64,000 bases of DNA from Sphingopyxis sp. H115 (GTDB lineage: Bacteria > Pseudomonadota > Alphaproteobacteria > Sphingomonadales > Sphingomonadaceae), in contig NZ_LNSA01000004.1 in assembly GCF_001468465.1 (NCBI RefSeq), positions 1 through 64,000 on the forward strand. The letters are read 5' to 3'. Numbering within the stretch: position 1 is the stretch's first letter; every line of letters starts with the position of its first letter. Positions 1 to 8,139 of this stretch are shown here, piece by piece. Both the position numbers and the translations under genes were made by a program. A model generated the notes under the pieces. That model did no database searches. It had not been told where the DNA came from and worked only from the letters and a program-made list of their open reading frames with translations.

Positions 1-255
1 CGCCCTGCCCGCCCGCTCATCCCGTAACAGGTTGATGCCGCATGAGGCTTGCCATGCCCTCTTCTATTCGCGACGCGGGCGCTTTCGCCCCGGCCGTCGC
101 CGGATACGAAGACCGCATGCGCGTCCAGGACCGGACGCAGGCCCCCCGCGGCAATAACGTCTTTTTCCTTTTCACCCTTTTCCGCCGCAGCAACCCTTCG
201 GGGTGGTTCGCGGGATTTTTTGATGGCGCGCCGAGGCGCGCTTGGAGTGTAACGA
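1..255 (+). promoter_or_regulatory. 5' leader region of rne
   Basis: No coding gene is supported in this stretch. It ends with an RNA-like region: a short hairpin with a UUCG-type loop (ACCC-TTCG-GGGT, 193-204), a T-rich tract (215-221) and a strong GC hairpin (226-241; arms GCGCGC around CGAG). A GGAG ribosome-binding site at 244-247 lies before the rne ATG at 256. Long structured leaders are typical of rne genes, whose product trims its own mRNA. That this leader does so here is inference. No clear -35/-10 pair was picked out. Confidence 0.45.
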
Positions 256-2880
256 ATGACCACGCGCATGTTGATCGACGCGCGGCACCGGGAAGAAACC
301 CGGGTCGCCGTCACCAAGGGAAACCGCATCGAGGAGTTTGATTTCGAGTCCGCCGAGCACAAGCAGCTCAAGGGCAATATTTATCTGGCCAAGGTAACCC
401 GCGTCGAACCGTCCCTGCAGGCGGCGTTCGTCGAATATGGCGGCAACCGCCACGGCTTCCTCGCCTTCAGCGAAATCCACCCCGACTACTACCAGATTCC
501 GAAGGAAGACCGCGAAGCGCTGTTGCGCGAAGAGGCAGAACATGCCGCCGCCGCCGCGCAGCGCGCCGAGGAGGACCTCGACGAGCTCGAGGGCGATGTC
601 GCCGACGTCGAATATCACGACGAAGACGAGAATGGCGACGCCCCCGCGCCCGAAACCATCGGTGAAGAGACCGAAGGCGACGAGGAAGAGGGTGCCGATA
701 ATGGCGATGCCGACGACGGCGAGGAAAGCGCCGAAGAAGGCAAGGACGGCCGCAGCGACCGCAAACGCCGTGGCCGCGACGGCCGCAAGGGTGGCCGGGG
801 TCGTGGACGCGGCCGCCGGGGCGACGATGAGGATGGCGAAAGCCGTATGTCGCTGCGCCGCCGTTACAAGATCCAGGACGTCATCCGCCGCCGTCAGGTG
901 ATGCTGGTGCAGGTCGTCAAGGAAGAGCGCGGCAACAAAGGCGCGGCACTCACCACCTACCTGTCGCTCGCCGGCCGCTACTGCGTGCTGATGCCGAACA
1001 CGATGCACGGCGGCGGGATCAGCCGTAAGATTTCAAACGGCGCCGATCGCCGCAAGCTGAAGGCAATGATCGACGAACTCAACCTGCCGCCGACGATGGG
1101 CTGCATCGTGCGCACTGCGGGGATGAGCCGCACCAAGGTCGAGATCAAGCGCGACTTCGACTATCTCGCGCGCCTGTGGGACGAGATTCGCGAGAATACG
1201 CTCGGTAGCTCCGCGCCGGCGCTGATCCATTCGGACAGCGACCTCGTGAAGCGCGCGATCCGCGATATCTATCACAAGGATATCGAGGAAGTGCTTGTCG
1301 AGGGCGAGGAAGGTTACAAGGCCGCCAAGCAGTTCATGAAGCTCTTGATGCCGAGCCACGCGCGGCGCGTGAAGCAATATGCCGACCCCGTCTCGCTCTA
1401 TCAGCGCTATGGCGTCGAGGACCAGCTCGCGGGGATGCTCAATCCCGTCGTCCAGCTGAAATCGGGCGGCTATCTGGTGATCAACCCGACCGAGGCGCTG
1501 GTGTCGATCGACATCAACTCGGGCCGGTCGACGCGGGAGCATAATATCGAGCAGACCGCGCTCAGCACCAACCTCGAGGCTGCGGCCGAGATCGCGCGCC
1601 AGCTGCGCCTGCGCGATATGGCCGGGCTGATCGTGATCGACTTCATCGACATGGATCATGGCTCGAACGTCCGCAAGGTCGAGCGCGCGATGAAGGACGC
1701 GCTGAAGAACGACCGCGCGCGTATCCAGGTGGGCCGCATCTCGGGCTTCGGCCTGATGGAGATGAGCCGCCAGCGCCTGCGCACCGGCGTGCTCGAAGCG
1801 TCGACGCGGCCCTGCCCGCATTGCGAGGGTACCGGGCTCGTCCGCACCGCTTCGTCGGCGGGCCTCAGCGCGCTGCGCCTGATCGAAGAGGAAGCCGCGC
1901 GCGGCAAGGGCAACAAGATCACCCTGCGCGCGAGCCAGGAGGCGACCTTCTACCTGCTCAACGAAAAGCGCCGCGAACTGCGCGAGATCGAAGAGCTTTA
2001 CGGCGTTACCGTCGAAATCCTGCCGGATGGCGAGACCGAGGGTGCGCGCATGGCGGTCGAAGTGAGCGGCCCGCCGCCGGTCGCGCGCCGCAGCTTCGCA
2101 CCGATCGCACCGATCGAGGACGACGACGACGAGGACTTCCCCGAAGAGGAGGAAGAGGAAGCCGCCGAGGAAGAGAGCGAGCGCCCGGCCCGGTCGCGCG
2201 ACCGTGAAGACGGCGAAGGCGATGGCGAGGGCCGCAAGCGCCGTCGCCGCCGTCGCCGCGGTCGCCGCGGCCGCCGCGACGAGGATGGCAACGAAATCGG
2301 CGAAGGCGGCGATGAGAGCGGAAGCGACGCCGGCGAAACCGAAGAAGGCGATGCCGCGCCGACGGAAATCGTCGAGTCGACGCCCGAAGCAGCCGAGGCT
2401 GAGGCGGACGACGCCGATGCCAAGCCGCGGCGCCGCCGTGGCGGCCGTGGTCGCAAGAAAGCCGATGCGGTAGAGGCGGCCGACGAGGCCGCGACCGAAG
2501 CCGAAGCGCCCGCAGAGGTGGTGGAAGCCCCCGAGCCTGTTGCCGAAGAAGCCCCGGCCGCAGAGGAAAAGCCGAAGCGCAAACGCGCTCCGCGCAAGAC
2601 CAAGGCGGCCGCAGCAGCCGAAGCTGCCGAAGCCTCAGAAACTGCCGAAGCCCCTGCCGCCGAAACGCCGACGGAAGAGGCCGTGGCCGAGCCTGTGGCC
2701 GAGGCCGAACCCGCCAAGCCGGCGCCGAAGAAGCGCGCGAGCCGCGCGAAGAAGGCGGTCGCCGCCGAGGCGGCAGCCGAACCCGCAACCGCGGGCGAAG
2801 CCGAGCCGGAGGCCGCCGGTGACGAAGGTGCCGATGGCGAACCGCGCCGCGGCTGGTGGCAGCGCACGTTCGGCAATTGA
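256..2880 (+). CDS. rne: Ribonuclease E/G family endoribonuclease
   Basis: This single-strand-specific endoribonuclease starts mRNA decay and matures rRNA and tRNA, normally on the inner face of the membrane as the degradosome scaffold. The 874-residue protein has an N-terminal S1-type RNA-binding region (about 35-90 and 210-260) interrupted by a highly acidic then basic insert (about 95-200), as is common in alphaproteobacteria. The catalytic magnesium ligands are visible as D419 (in SIDINSGR) and D462 (in VIDFIDM). The Zn-link cysteines are C520 and C523 (CPHC). From about residue 610 the tail is low-complexity, alternating acidic and Arg-rich blocks with Ala/Pro/Glu, and ends in RRGWWQRTFGN. 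The tail probably binds RNA and partner proteins. The ATG has a GGAG site 9 bases upstream. The last two codons and the stop lie inside the first unit of a palindromic repeat array. Confidence 0.96.
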   Translation: MTTRMLIDARHREETRVAVTKGNRIEEFDFESAEHKQLKGNIYLAKVTRVEPSLQAAFVEYGGNRHGFLAFSEIHPDYYQIPKEDREALLREEAEHAAAAAQRAEEDLDELEGDVADVEYHDEDENGDAPAPETIGEETEGDEEEGADNGDADDGEESAEEGKDGRSDRKRRGRDGRKGGRGRGRGRRGDDEDGESRMSLRRRYKIQDVIRRRQVMLVQVVKEERGNKGAALTTYLSLAGRYCVLMPNTMHGGGISRKISNGADRRKLKAMIDELNLPPTMGCIVRTAGMSRTKVEIKRDFDYLARLWDEIRENTLGSSAPALIHSDSDLVKRAIRDIYHKDIEEVLVEGEEGYKAAKQFMKLLMPSHARRVKQYADPVSLYQRYGVEDQLAGMLNPVVQLKSGGYLVINPTEALVSIDINSGRSTREHNIEQTALSTNLEAAAEIARQLRLRDMAGLIVIDFIDMDHGSNVRKVERAMKDALKNDRARIQVGRISGFGLMEMSRQRLRTGVLEASTRPCPHCEGTGLVRTASSAGLSALRLIEEEAARGKGNKITLRASQEATFYLLNEKRRELREIEELYGVTVEILPDGETEGARMAVEVSGPPPVARRSFAPIAPIEDDDDEDFPEEEEEEAAEEESERPARSRDREDGEGDGEGRKRRRRRRRGRRGRRDEDGNEIGEGGDESGSDAGETEEGDAAPTEIVESTPEAAEAEADDADAKPRRRRGGRGRKKADAVEAADEAATEAEAPAEVVEAPEPVAEEAPAAEEKPKRKRAPRKTKAAAAAEAAEASETAEAPAAETPTEEAVAEPVAEAEPAKPAPKKRASRAKKAVAAEAAAEPATAGEAEPEAAGDEGADGEPRRGWWQRTFGN

Positions 2881-3039
2881 TCGGCTAAGCCGATCGGGCG
2901 GCAATTGATCGGCTAAGCCGATCGGGCGGCAATTGATCGGCTAAGCCGATCGGGCAGCAATTGATCGGCTAAGCCGATCGGGCGGCAATTGATCGGGCAA
3001 ACCGATCGGGCAGCAATTGATCGCATAAGCGCGATCTGC
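2872..3039 (+). repeat. Six tandem 28-bp palindromic units after rne
   Basis: Units begin at 2872, 2900, 2928, 2956, 2984 and 3012. The unit reads GGCAATTGATCGGCTAAGCC followed by GATCGGGC, with G or A at its first base. Each contains a perfect dyad GATCGGCT-A-AGCCGATC in units 1 to 4. Unit 5 keeps GATCGG/CCGATC arms with a changed loop. Unit 6 has GATCGC/GCGATC arms, so the pair at arm position 6 has swapped from G-C to C-G while pairing is kept. The first unit overlaps the rne stop codon. There is no T-run, so these are not ordinary intrinsic terminators. A role in 3'-end stability of rne mRNA or as a REP-like protein-binding element is inference. Confidence 0.9.
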
Positions 3040-3173
3040 ACCTTGCGCCCGCGCGCGCTGGACCCCAATAAGCCTTGATGGCTTCACTTGGGGTTCAGGC
3101 GCGCGGCGCAAGAGACGCGGGGATGACCGCTTTCCCGCCGCAGCCCATGTTCGGCGCGCAAAGGCTGCGCGCC

Positions 3174-4526
3174 ATGTTCCGTATCCTTCTCACCTTGCTC
3201 GCGATGTTCGCCATCGCGACGCGTCCGGCCGCGGCGCAGTCGATCCTGCGCGACGCCGAAACCGAGGCGCTGTTCCAGGACATGATGGACCCGCTGCTCA
3301 TAGCGGCGGGGCTCCAGCCGGGGCAGGTGCGCGTCCACTTGCTCGGCGACCGCAGTATCAATGCGTTCGTGGCGGGAAGCCAGGACATCTATGTCTTCAG
3401 CGGGCTGATCGAAGCCGCCGACAGCGCCGAGGAAGTCCAGGGTGTGCTGGCGCACGAACTGGGCCATGTGATGGGCGGCCATGCGATCCGGGTGAACGAC
3501 GGGGCGCGCGCGGCGACGAATATCTCGCTGCTCAGCCTGCTTCTCGGCGCGGCGGCGATCGCCGCGGGCGGCGGCGAGGCGGGCATGGGCATCATGATGG
3601 CCGGCCAGCAGGCGGCGCTCGGCAAATTTCTCGCTTTCAGCCGCGTCCAGGAATCGACCGCCGACGCCGCAGGCGCACAATATCTGTCGAAGGCGGGGAT
3701 CAGCGGCCGCGGCAGCCTGGCTTTCTTCAAGAAATTGCAGAATCTCGAATTTCGCTATGCGGTGAAGCAGGACGACGATCAGGCCTATGGCCGGACCCAC
3801 CCGATGTCGGGCGACCGTATCCAGACGCTGCGCGAAGTCTATGTCATCGATCCCGCGTGGGACAAACCGGCCGACCCCGTCATCGAAAAGCGTTTCCAGC
3901 GGATCAAGGCGAAGCTTTCGGGCTATATGTCGGATCCCGAACGAACGCTGCGCCAGTTTCCCGAAAGCAACAACAGCATTCCCGCGCGCTATGCCCGCGC
4001 CTATGCCTGGCACAAGAGTGCCTATCCGCAAAAGGCGCTCACCGAAGTCGAGGGCTTGCTCGCCATCGACCCCGAAGATCCCTATTTCCTGGAACTCGAA
4101 GGACAGGTGCTGCTCGAATCGGGGCGGCCCAAGGAAGCGATTCCGGCGCTGCGCAAGGCCGTCGCGCGGTCGCGATCGCAACCGTTAATCAGCGCGACGC
4201 TGGGCCACGCGTTGATCGCGACCGAGGATCCCGCCAATTTCGCCGAAGCCGAAAAGGTGCTGAAGACGGCCGTTGCGCTCGACAATCAGAACCCGTTTGC
4301 CTGGTACCAGCTCGGCATCGTCTATGCCAACAAGGGCGATCAGGCGCGCGCCGCGCTCGCCTCGGCGGAACGCTACAGCCTTGAGGGTGGACAGGCCGGG
4401 CTGGCGCTGCGTAATGCCGAAACGGCGATGCAGGGCCTGCCCCAGGGGTCGCCCGACTGGATCCGTGCACAGGATATTTCGCTGGTTGCCCGCGCCGAGG
4501 TGGAACGGACACGCAAACGGCGCTAG
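3174..4526 (+). CDS. M48 family zinc metalloprotease with C-terminal TPR repeats (BepA/YfgC-like)
   Basis: This is a periplasmic zinc metalloprotease of the kind that checks outer-membrane protein assembly. With the start at 3174 the 450-residue protein opens with a signal peptide (MFRILLTLLAMFAIATRPAAA, cut before QSILRD). The zinc site HELGH is at about residues 94-98. A second-helix ESTADAAG motif supplies the third ligand region. The C-terminal half (about 250-440) is helical with TPR-like pairs, as in BepA (E. coli YfgC). Earlier in-frame starts at 3075 and 3123 exist, but they would put about 17 to 33 residues before the signal peptide, so 3174 is preferred. Exact start confidence is moderate. 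It is followed by the DsbA-like gene after 56 bases. Confidence 0.88.
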   Translation: MFRILLTLLAMFAIATRPAAAQSILRDAETEALFQDMMDPLLIAAGLQPGQVRVHLLGDRSINAFVAGSQDIYVFSGLIEAADSAEEVQGVLAHELGHVMGGHAIRVNDGARAATNISLLSLLLGAAAIAAGGGEAGMGIMMAGQQAALGKFLAFSRVQESTADAAGAQYLSKAGISGRGSLAFFKKLQNLEFRYAVKQDDDQAYGRTHPMSGDRIQTLREVYVIDPAWDKPADPVIEKRFQRIKAKLSGYMSDPERTLRQFPESNNSIPARYARAYAWHKSAYPQKALTEVEGLLAIDPEDPYFLELEGQVLLESGRPKEAIPALRKAVARSRSQPLISATLGHALIATEDPANFAEAEKVLKTAVALDNQNPFAWYQLGIVYANKGDQARAALASAERYSLEGGQAGLALRNAETAMQGLPQGSPDWIRAQDISLVARAEVERTRKRR

Positions 4527-4582
4527 ATTCACCGGAACAATGCGGGGACCGCATCGCCAATACCGATGCGCAAGGGCAACAA

Positions 4583-6172
4583 GTGACTGACAAAAAAGAC
4601 GATTATTACCAGCCATGGCTGCGCGACCCCGCGCCCACGCCGGGCGTGGGCGCGACCCGGCATGACGAGGGGCTGGCAAAGCCCAAGGACGAGCCGCCGG
4701 TCGGCATCGACCTATCGCGTTACACAAGCGCCGAGAAACTGCGCGATCCGCTGGTGAAGCGCGACGCGATCAAGGCCGGCGCGGCGAGCCTATGGGATCG
4801 CATCCGGGACGGCGCCGAGTCCTTTGCCGACTGGACGATCCGCGTCGGCGAGCGCGCCGACATCCCCGCGCGCGTCGAGGCGATGGAAATCCCGCGCCGT
4901 TCGCGCGAACTGGCTGCAAAGACCGGACATTTGACCGCGCGCGCGGCGCGCGCGGCCGGACGCGGTTCGGCAAAGGCCGGCCGCGTCGCCGCCAAGGCCA
5001 GCGGCGAGGCGTGGGACAGGATGGCGCTGGGCGACAAGGCGCGGAAGCTGTCGAGCGCAGCCGGGCGCGGGATCGGCCAAGTCGCGGGCAAGACCCGGGC
5101 CGGGGTCGCGGATGTCGCTCGAGCGAGCGGCGAAAGCCTTCGCGAAGGCATCGGCGATGCGGCGAGCAAGCTTCGCCCTGCTCCCCGCGAGGAACCCGCG
5201 CCGCCGCCCTCGGGACTCGAACAATTGCTCGCGCGCGAAGAGGCCGCCGCGTCAGAGGCGAAGGTGCCGACCGTGCCCGACCTGCCGCTGTTCGCGGGCG
5301 ACGCCGCGATCCCGGCAACGGCGAGTACCGCGGTCTCTCTGGAGGGCGACGACCGGTCGCCACCCCCGCCGCGGGCGAAAAAGACGGCAGGAACGAAGGC
5401 GATGTCGGCACCGCGCTTGCCGGAAACGAGGGGGACGGAAATGAATGGCGTCATAACACGCCCATGGGCTGCGGCAGCGGGCGGAATCCTCATGCTCGCC
5501 GCCGTTTTCTGGCTCGGGGGCCGCTTCGGCGGGGGAATGAGCAAGAGCGAGGTCGAAACCGTCGTCGCCGATTATATCAAGGCGAATCCGCAGATCATAC
5601 CCGAAGCGCTCGAAGCGCAGCGCGGGCGCGAAATCGCCAAGGCGATCGACGCGATCCGCCCGGCGCTTGAAAAGCCCTATGCCGGCGCATGGGCGGGCAA
5701 TGCCGACGGCGACGTGACGCTCGTGGTATTCACCGATTATGCCTGCGGATTCTGCCGCGCGAGCGTGCCCGACGTCGACCGGCTTATCCGCGAGGACAAG
5801 CGCCTGAAAGTCGTGTTCCGCGAACTGCCGATCATCGCCACGCAAAGCCGCGACGCCGCGATCATGGCGCTCGCCGCCGCGCGGCAAGGTAAATATGACG
5901 CCTTTCACCACGCAATGTTCCAGGCAAGCTCGCTCGACCGGACGGCGATCGCCGCGGCGGCGGCGAAGGCCGGCGTGGTTACCGACGGCAGCGCCGATGC
6001 GACCGCGAACGAAGCGCTGTTCCAGCGTGAACTCGACAGCAATCTGGCGATCGCGACGCAGCTCCAGCTCAACGCAACCCCGACCTGGATCGTCGGCGAC
6101 CAGCTGCTGCAGGGGCAGGTCGGCTATGACACGCTGCGGCAGGCCATCGGCAAAGCGCGGGCCGCGAGCTGA
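4583..6172 (+). CDS. Membrane-anchored DsbA/Com1-like thiol oxidoreductase with long N-terminal extension
   Basis: This is a 529-residue protein. The C-terminal third (about 320-529) is a thioredoxin-fold DsbA-like domain with active-site CGFC (C388, C391) and the typical cis-Pro region (ATPTWIVGDQ). Such proteins oxidise or isomerise disulfides in the periplasm. A single membrane segment lies at about residues 294-314. Before it is an unusual 290-residue cytoplasmic-side region rich in Ala, Arg, Lys, Glu and Gly with helical heptad character and no recognised domain. The start is GTG with a weak AAGGGC site. The long extension is the odd feature, since DsbA homologues are usually 200-250 residues. 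It may bind nucleic acid or peptidoglycan, but nothing in the sequence proves either. The next gene follows after 9 bases. Confidence 0.82.
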   Translation: MTDKKDDYYQPWLRDPAPTPGVGATRHDEGLAKPKDEPPVGIDLSRYTSAEKLRDPLVKRDAIKAGAASLWDRIRDGAESFADWTIRVGERADIPARVEAMEIPRRSRELAAKTGHLTARAARAAGRGSAKAGRVAAKASGEAWDRMALGDKARKLSSAAGRGIGQVAGKTRAGVADVARASGESLREGIGDAASKLRPAPREEPAPPPSGLEQLLAREEAAASEAKVPTVPDLPLFAGDAAIPATASTAVSLEGDDRSPPPPRAKKTAGTKAMSAPRLPETRGTEMNGVITRPWAAAAGGILMLAAVFWLGGRFGGGMSKSEVETVVADYIKANPQIIPEALEAQRGREIAKAIDAIRPALEKPYAGAWAGNADGDVTLVVFTDYACGFCRASVPDVDRLIREDKRLKVVFRELPIIATQSRDAAIMALAAARQGKYDAFHHAMFQASSLDRTAIAAAAAKAGVVTDGSADATANEALFQRELDSNLAIATQLQLNATPTWIVGDQLLQGQVGYDTLRQAIGKARAAS

Positions 6173-6181
6173 GGCGCGGCA

Positions 6182-8008
6182 TTGGCGACGGTCACCCATG
6201 ACGAAGCGCTCGCCAACGCCCGCCGGCTGCTGAACGGGCAGCCCGGCGCCGCGCTCGAGCAGGCGCGCGCGATCGTCGGTGCCGTCCCTACCTCGGCAGC
6301 GGCGCACCGGATCGCGGCAGAAGCGCTGCGCCGGCTGGGGCGCGAAGACGAGGCCGCCGAGGCCGCGCTCGCGGCGGTTGCCGCCGCGGTGCATGACGAG
6401 GCGATGATCGATACGGCGCTCGCGCTCGCCGAAAACCGCCTGCCCGATGCCGAAGCGGCACTCCGCGCGCGGCTGAAGGAAGACCCGACCGACGTCGCGG
6501 CGATCCGCATGCTCGCCGAAGTCGCCGGGCGGATCGGCCGCTATGGCGACGCCGAAAAACTGCTCACCCGCGCGCTCGAACTGGCGCCGGGGTTCGGCGC
6601 GGCGCGCGCCAATCTCGCCACCGTGCTTTACAAGCAAAACCGCTATGCCGAGGCTGTCGAAACGCTCGACGCGGTGCTGGCGGGCGACCCCGACAACCCC
6701 GCGCACGCGAATCTGAAGGCCGCCGCGCTCGGCCGGATCGGCGGCTATGACGAAGCGATCGCGCTTTATGCCGAGCTGGTCGAGCGCTTCCCCGGCCATG
6801 CGAAGCTGTGGATGAGTTACGGCCATATGCTGAAGACGGTGGGACGCCAGGAAGACAGCGTTGCCGCCTATCGCCGCGGCCTCGATGCCGAGCCGGGACT
6901 GGGCGAAATCTGGTGGAGCCTCGCCAACCTCAAAACCATTCGCTTTGGCGAAGCCGACCGGCAGGCGATGGAAGCGGCACTCGCGACCGCCGCGCCCGCC
7001 GGCACCGAGCGCGACGACGACCGGCTGCACCTGCATTTCGCGCTGGGCAAGGCCTATGACGATGCGGGCGAGCCTGCCGCTGCGTTCCGCCATTATGCCG
7101 CGGGCAATGCGATTCGCGCCGGCCAACTCGGCTATGACGCCGCCGAGACGCGCGCGATCGTCGATACGGCGATCGCGACCTGCACCGCCGGCTTCTTTGC
7201 CGAACGCGCCGGACAGGGGGACCCCAGCGGCGACCCGGTCTTCATCCTGGGGATGCCGCGCGCCGGATCGACGCTGATCGAACAGATTTTGGCTAGTCAT
7301 TCGGCGATCGAGGGGACGATGGAATTGCCCGACATCCCCGCGCTCGCGCTCGGCCTCGGCCGCGAGACGAAGGGTGACGGCCGCCACTGGATCGCCGCCC
7401 TCGCCGAGGCTTCGACCGACAAGCTCGCCGAGATGGGGGCCGCCTTCCTTCGCCGCACCGCAGTGCAGCGCAAGACCGCCAAGCCGCTCTATATCGACAA
7501 GCTGCCGAACAATTGGCTCTATACCCCGCTGATCCGGCTGATCCTGCCCAATGCTAGGATCATCGACGCGCGGCGCCACCCGCTCGATTGCTGCTGGTCG
7601 AATTTCCGCCAGCATTTCGCCAAGGGACAGGCGTTCAGTTACCGCCTGTCCGACATGGGCGCCTATTACCGCGACTATGTGCGGCTGATGGCGCATCTCG
7701 ACGCGGTGCAGCCGGGGCGCATCCACCGGGTCATCCATGAGGCGCTATTGAGCGATCCGGAGGCCGAGGTGCGCGCCCTGCTCGCTTTCCTCGGACAGCC
7801 GTTCGAGGAGGGCTGCATGGATTTCCATGCCAATGCGCGCGCGGTGCGCACGGCGTCGAGCGAACAGGTGCGTCGCCCGATCAACCGCGACGGGGTCGAC
7901 CAATGGCGACCTTATGCCCGGTGGCTCGGACCGCTGGAGGAGGCGCTGGGGCCTGTTCCGAGCGCCTATCCGGCCGTTCCGGACGAATATCGGCCAACCA
8001 CAGGGTAA
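6182..8008 (+). CDS. Tetratricopeptide-repeat sulfotransferase family protein
   Basis: This is a 608-residue protein. The N-terminal half (about 1-330) consists of TPR-like Ala/Leu/Tyr helical repeats. The C-terminal half is a PAPS-dependent sulfotransferase fold. The phosphosulfate-binding loop is visible at residues 358-365 (MPRAGSTL), followed by LIEQILASH. A second nucleotide-contacting region occurs around RHPLDCCWSNF. Bacterial proteins of this TPR-sulfotransferase type are common in sphingomonads and their substrates are mostly unknown. The start is TTG (6182), 9 bases after the previous stop and with a GAGGCG site overlapping that stop, so the gene is probably in one transcript with the DsbA-like gene. 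Confidence 0.85.
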   Translation: MATVTHDEALANARRLLNGQPGAALEQARAIVGAVPTSAAAHRIAAEALRRLGREDEAAEAALAAVAAAVHDEAMIDTALALAENRLPDAEAALRARLKEDPTDVAAIRMLAEVAGRIGRYGDAEKLLTRALELAPGFGAARANLATVLYKQNRYAEAVETLDAVLAGDPDNPAHANLKAAALGRIGGYDEAIALYAELVERFPGHAKLWMSYGHMLKTVGRQEDSVAAYRRGLDAEPGLGEIWWSLANLKTIRFGEADRQAMEAALATAAPAGTERDDDRLHLHFALGKAYDDAGEPAAAFRHYAAGNAIRAGQLGYDAAETRAIVDTAIATCTAGFFAERAGQGDPSGDPVFILGMPRAGSTLIEQILASHSAIEGTMELPDIPALALGLGRETKGDGRHWIAALAEASTDKLAEMGAAFLRRTAVQRKTAKPLYIDKLPNNWLYTPLIRLILPNARIIDARRHPLDCCWSNFRQHFAKGQAFSYRLSDMGAYYRDYVRLMAHLDAVQPGRIHRVIHEALLSDPEAEVRALLAFLGQPFEEGCMDFHANARAVRTASSEQVRRPINRDGVDQWRPYARWLGPLEEALGPVPSAYPAVPDEYRPTTG

Positions 8009-8012
8009 ATTC

Positions 8013-8028
8013 GTTGCCTTTGGGCAAC
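8013..8028 (+). terminator. Hairpin GTTGCC-TTTG-GGCAAC after the sulfotransferase gene
   Basis: A perfect 6-bp stem with a 4-base loop lies 4 bases beyond the sulfotransferase stop codon. There is no following T-run, so it is at best a weak terminator or mRNA 3'-end stabiliser. Confidence 0.35.
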
Positions 8029-8139
8029 ATCTGGCGACATTTTCGACCAACGGCCGGGCGCGCCGACGAACTAGACTTGCGCTTGCGCTGCACCGCGTCA
8101 TTCTCATGTCACATGCTTGTCATCTGTGGGGGGTCCATG

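Noticed and set aside
172-1008. 278-codon minus-strand open frame over rne
   Set aside because: Antisense shadow of the rne coding frame in high-GC DNA; no domain and no RBS.
5252-7738. 828-codon minus-strand open frame over the DsbA-like and sulfotransferase genes
   Set aside because: Shadow of two genes with recognisable domains on the plus strand; composition is that of an antisense frame.
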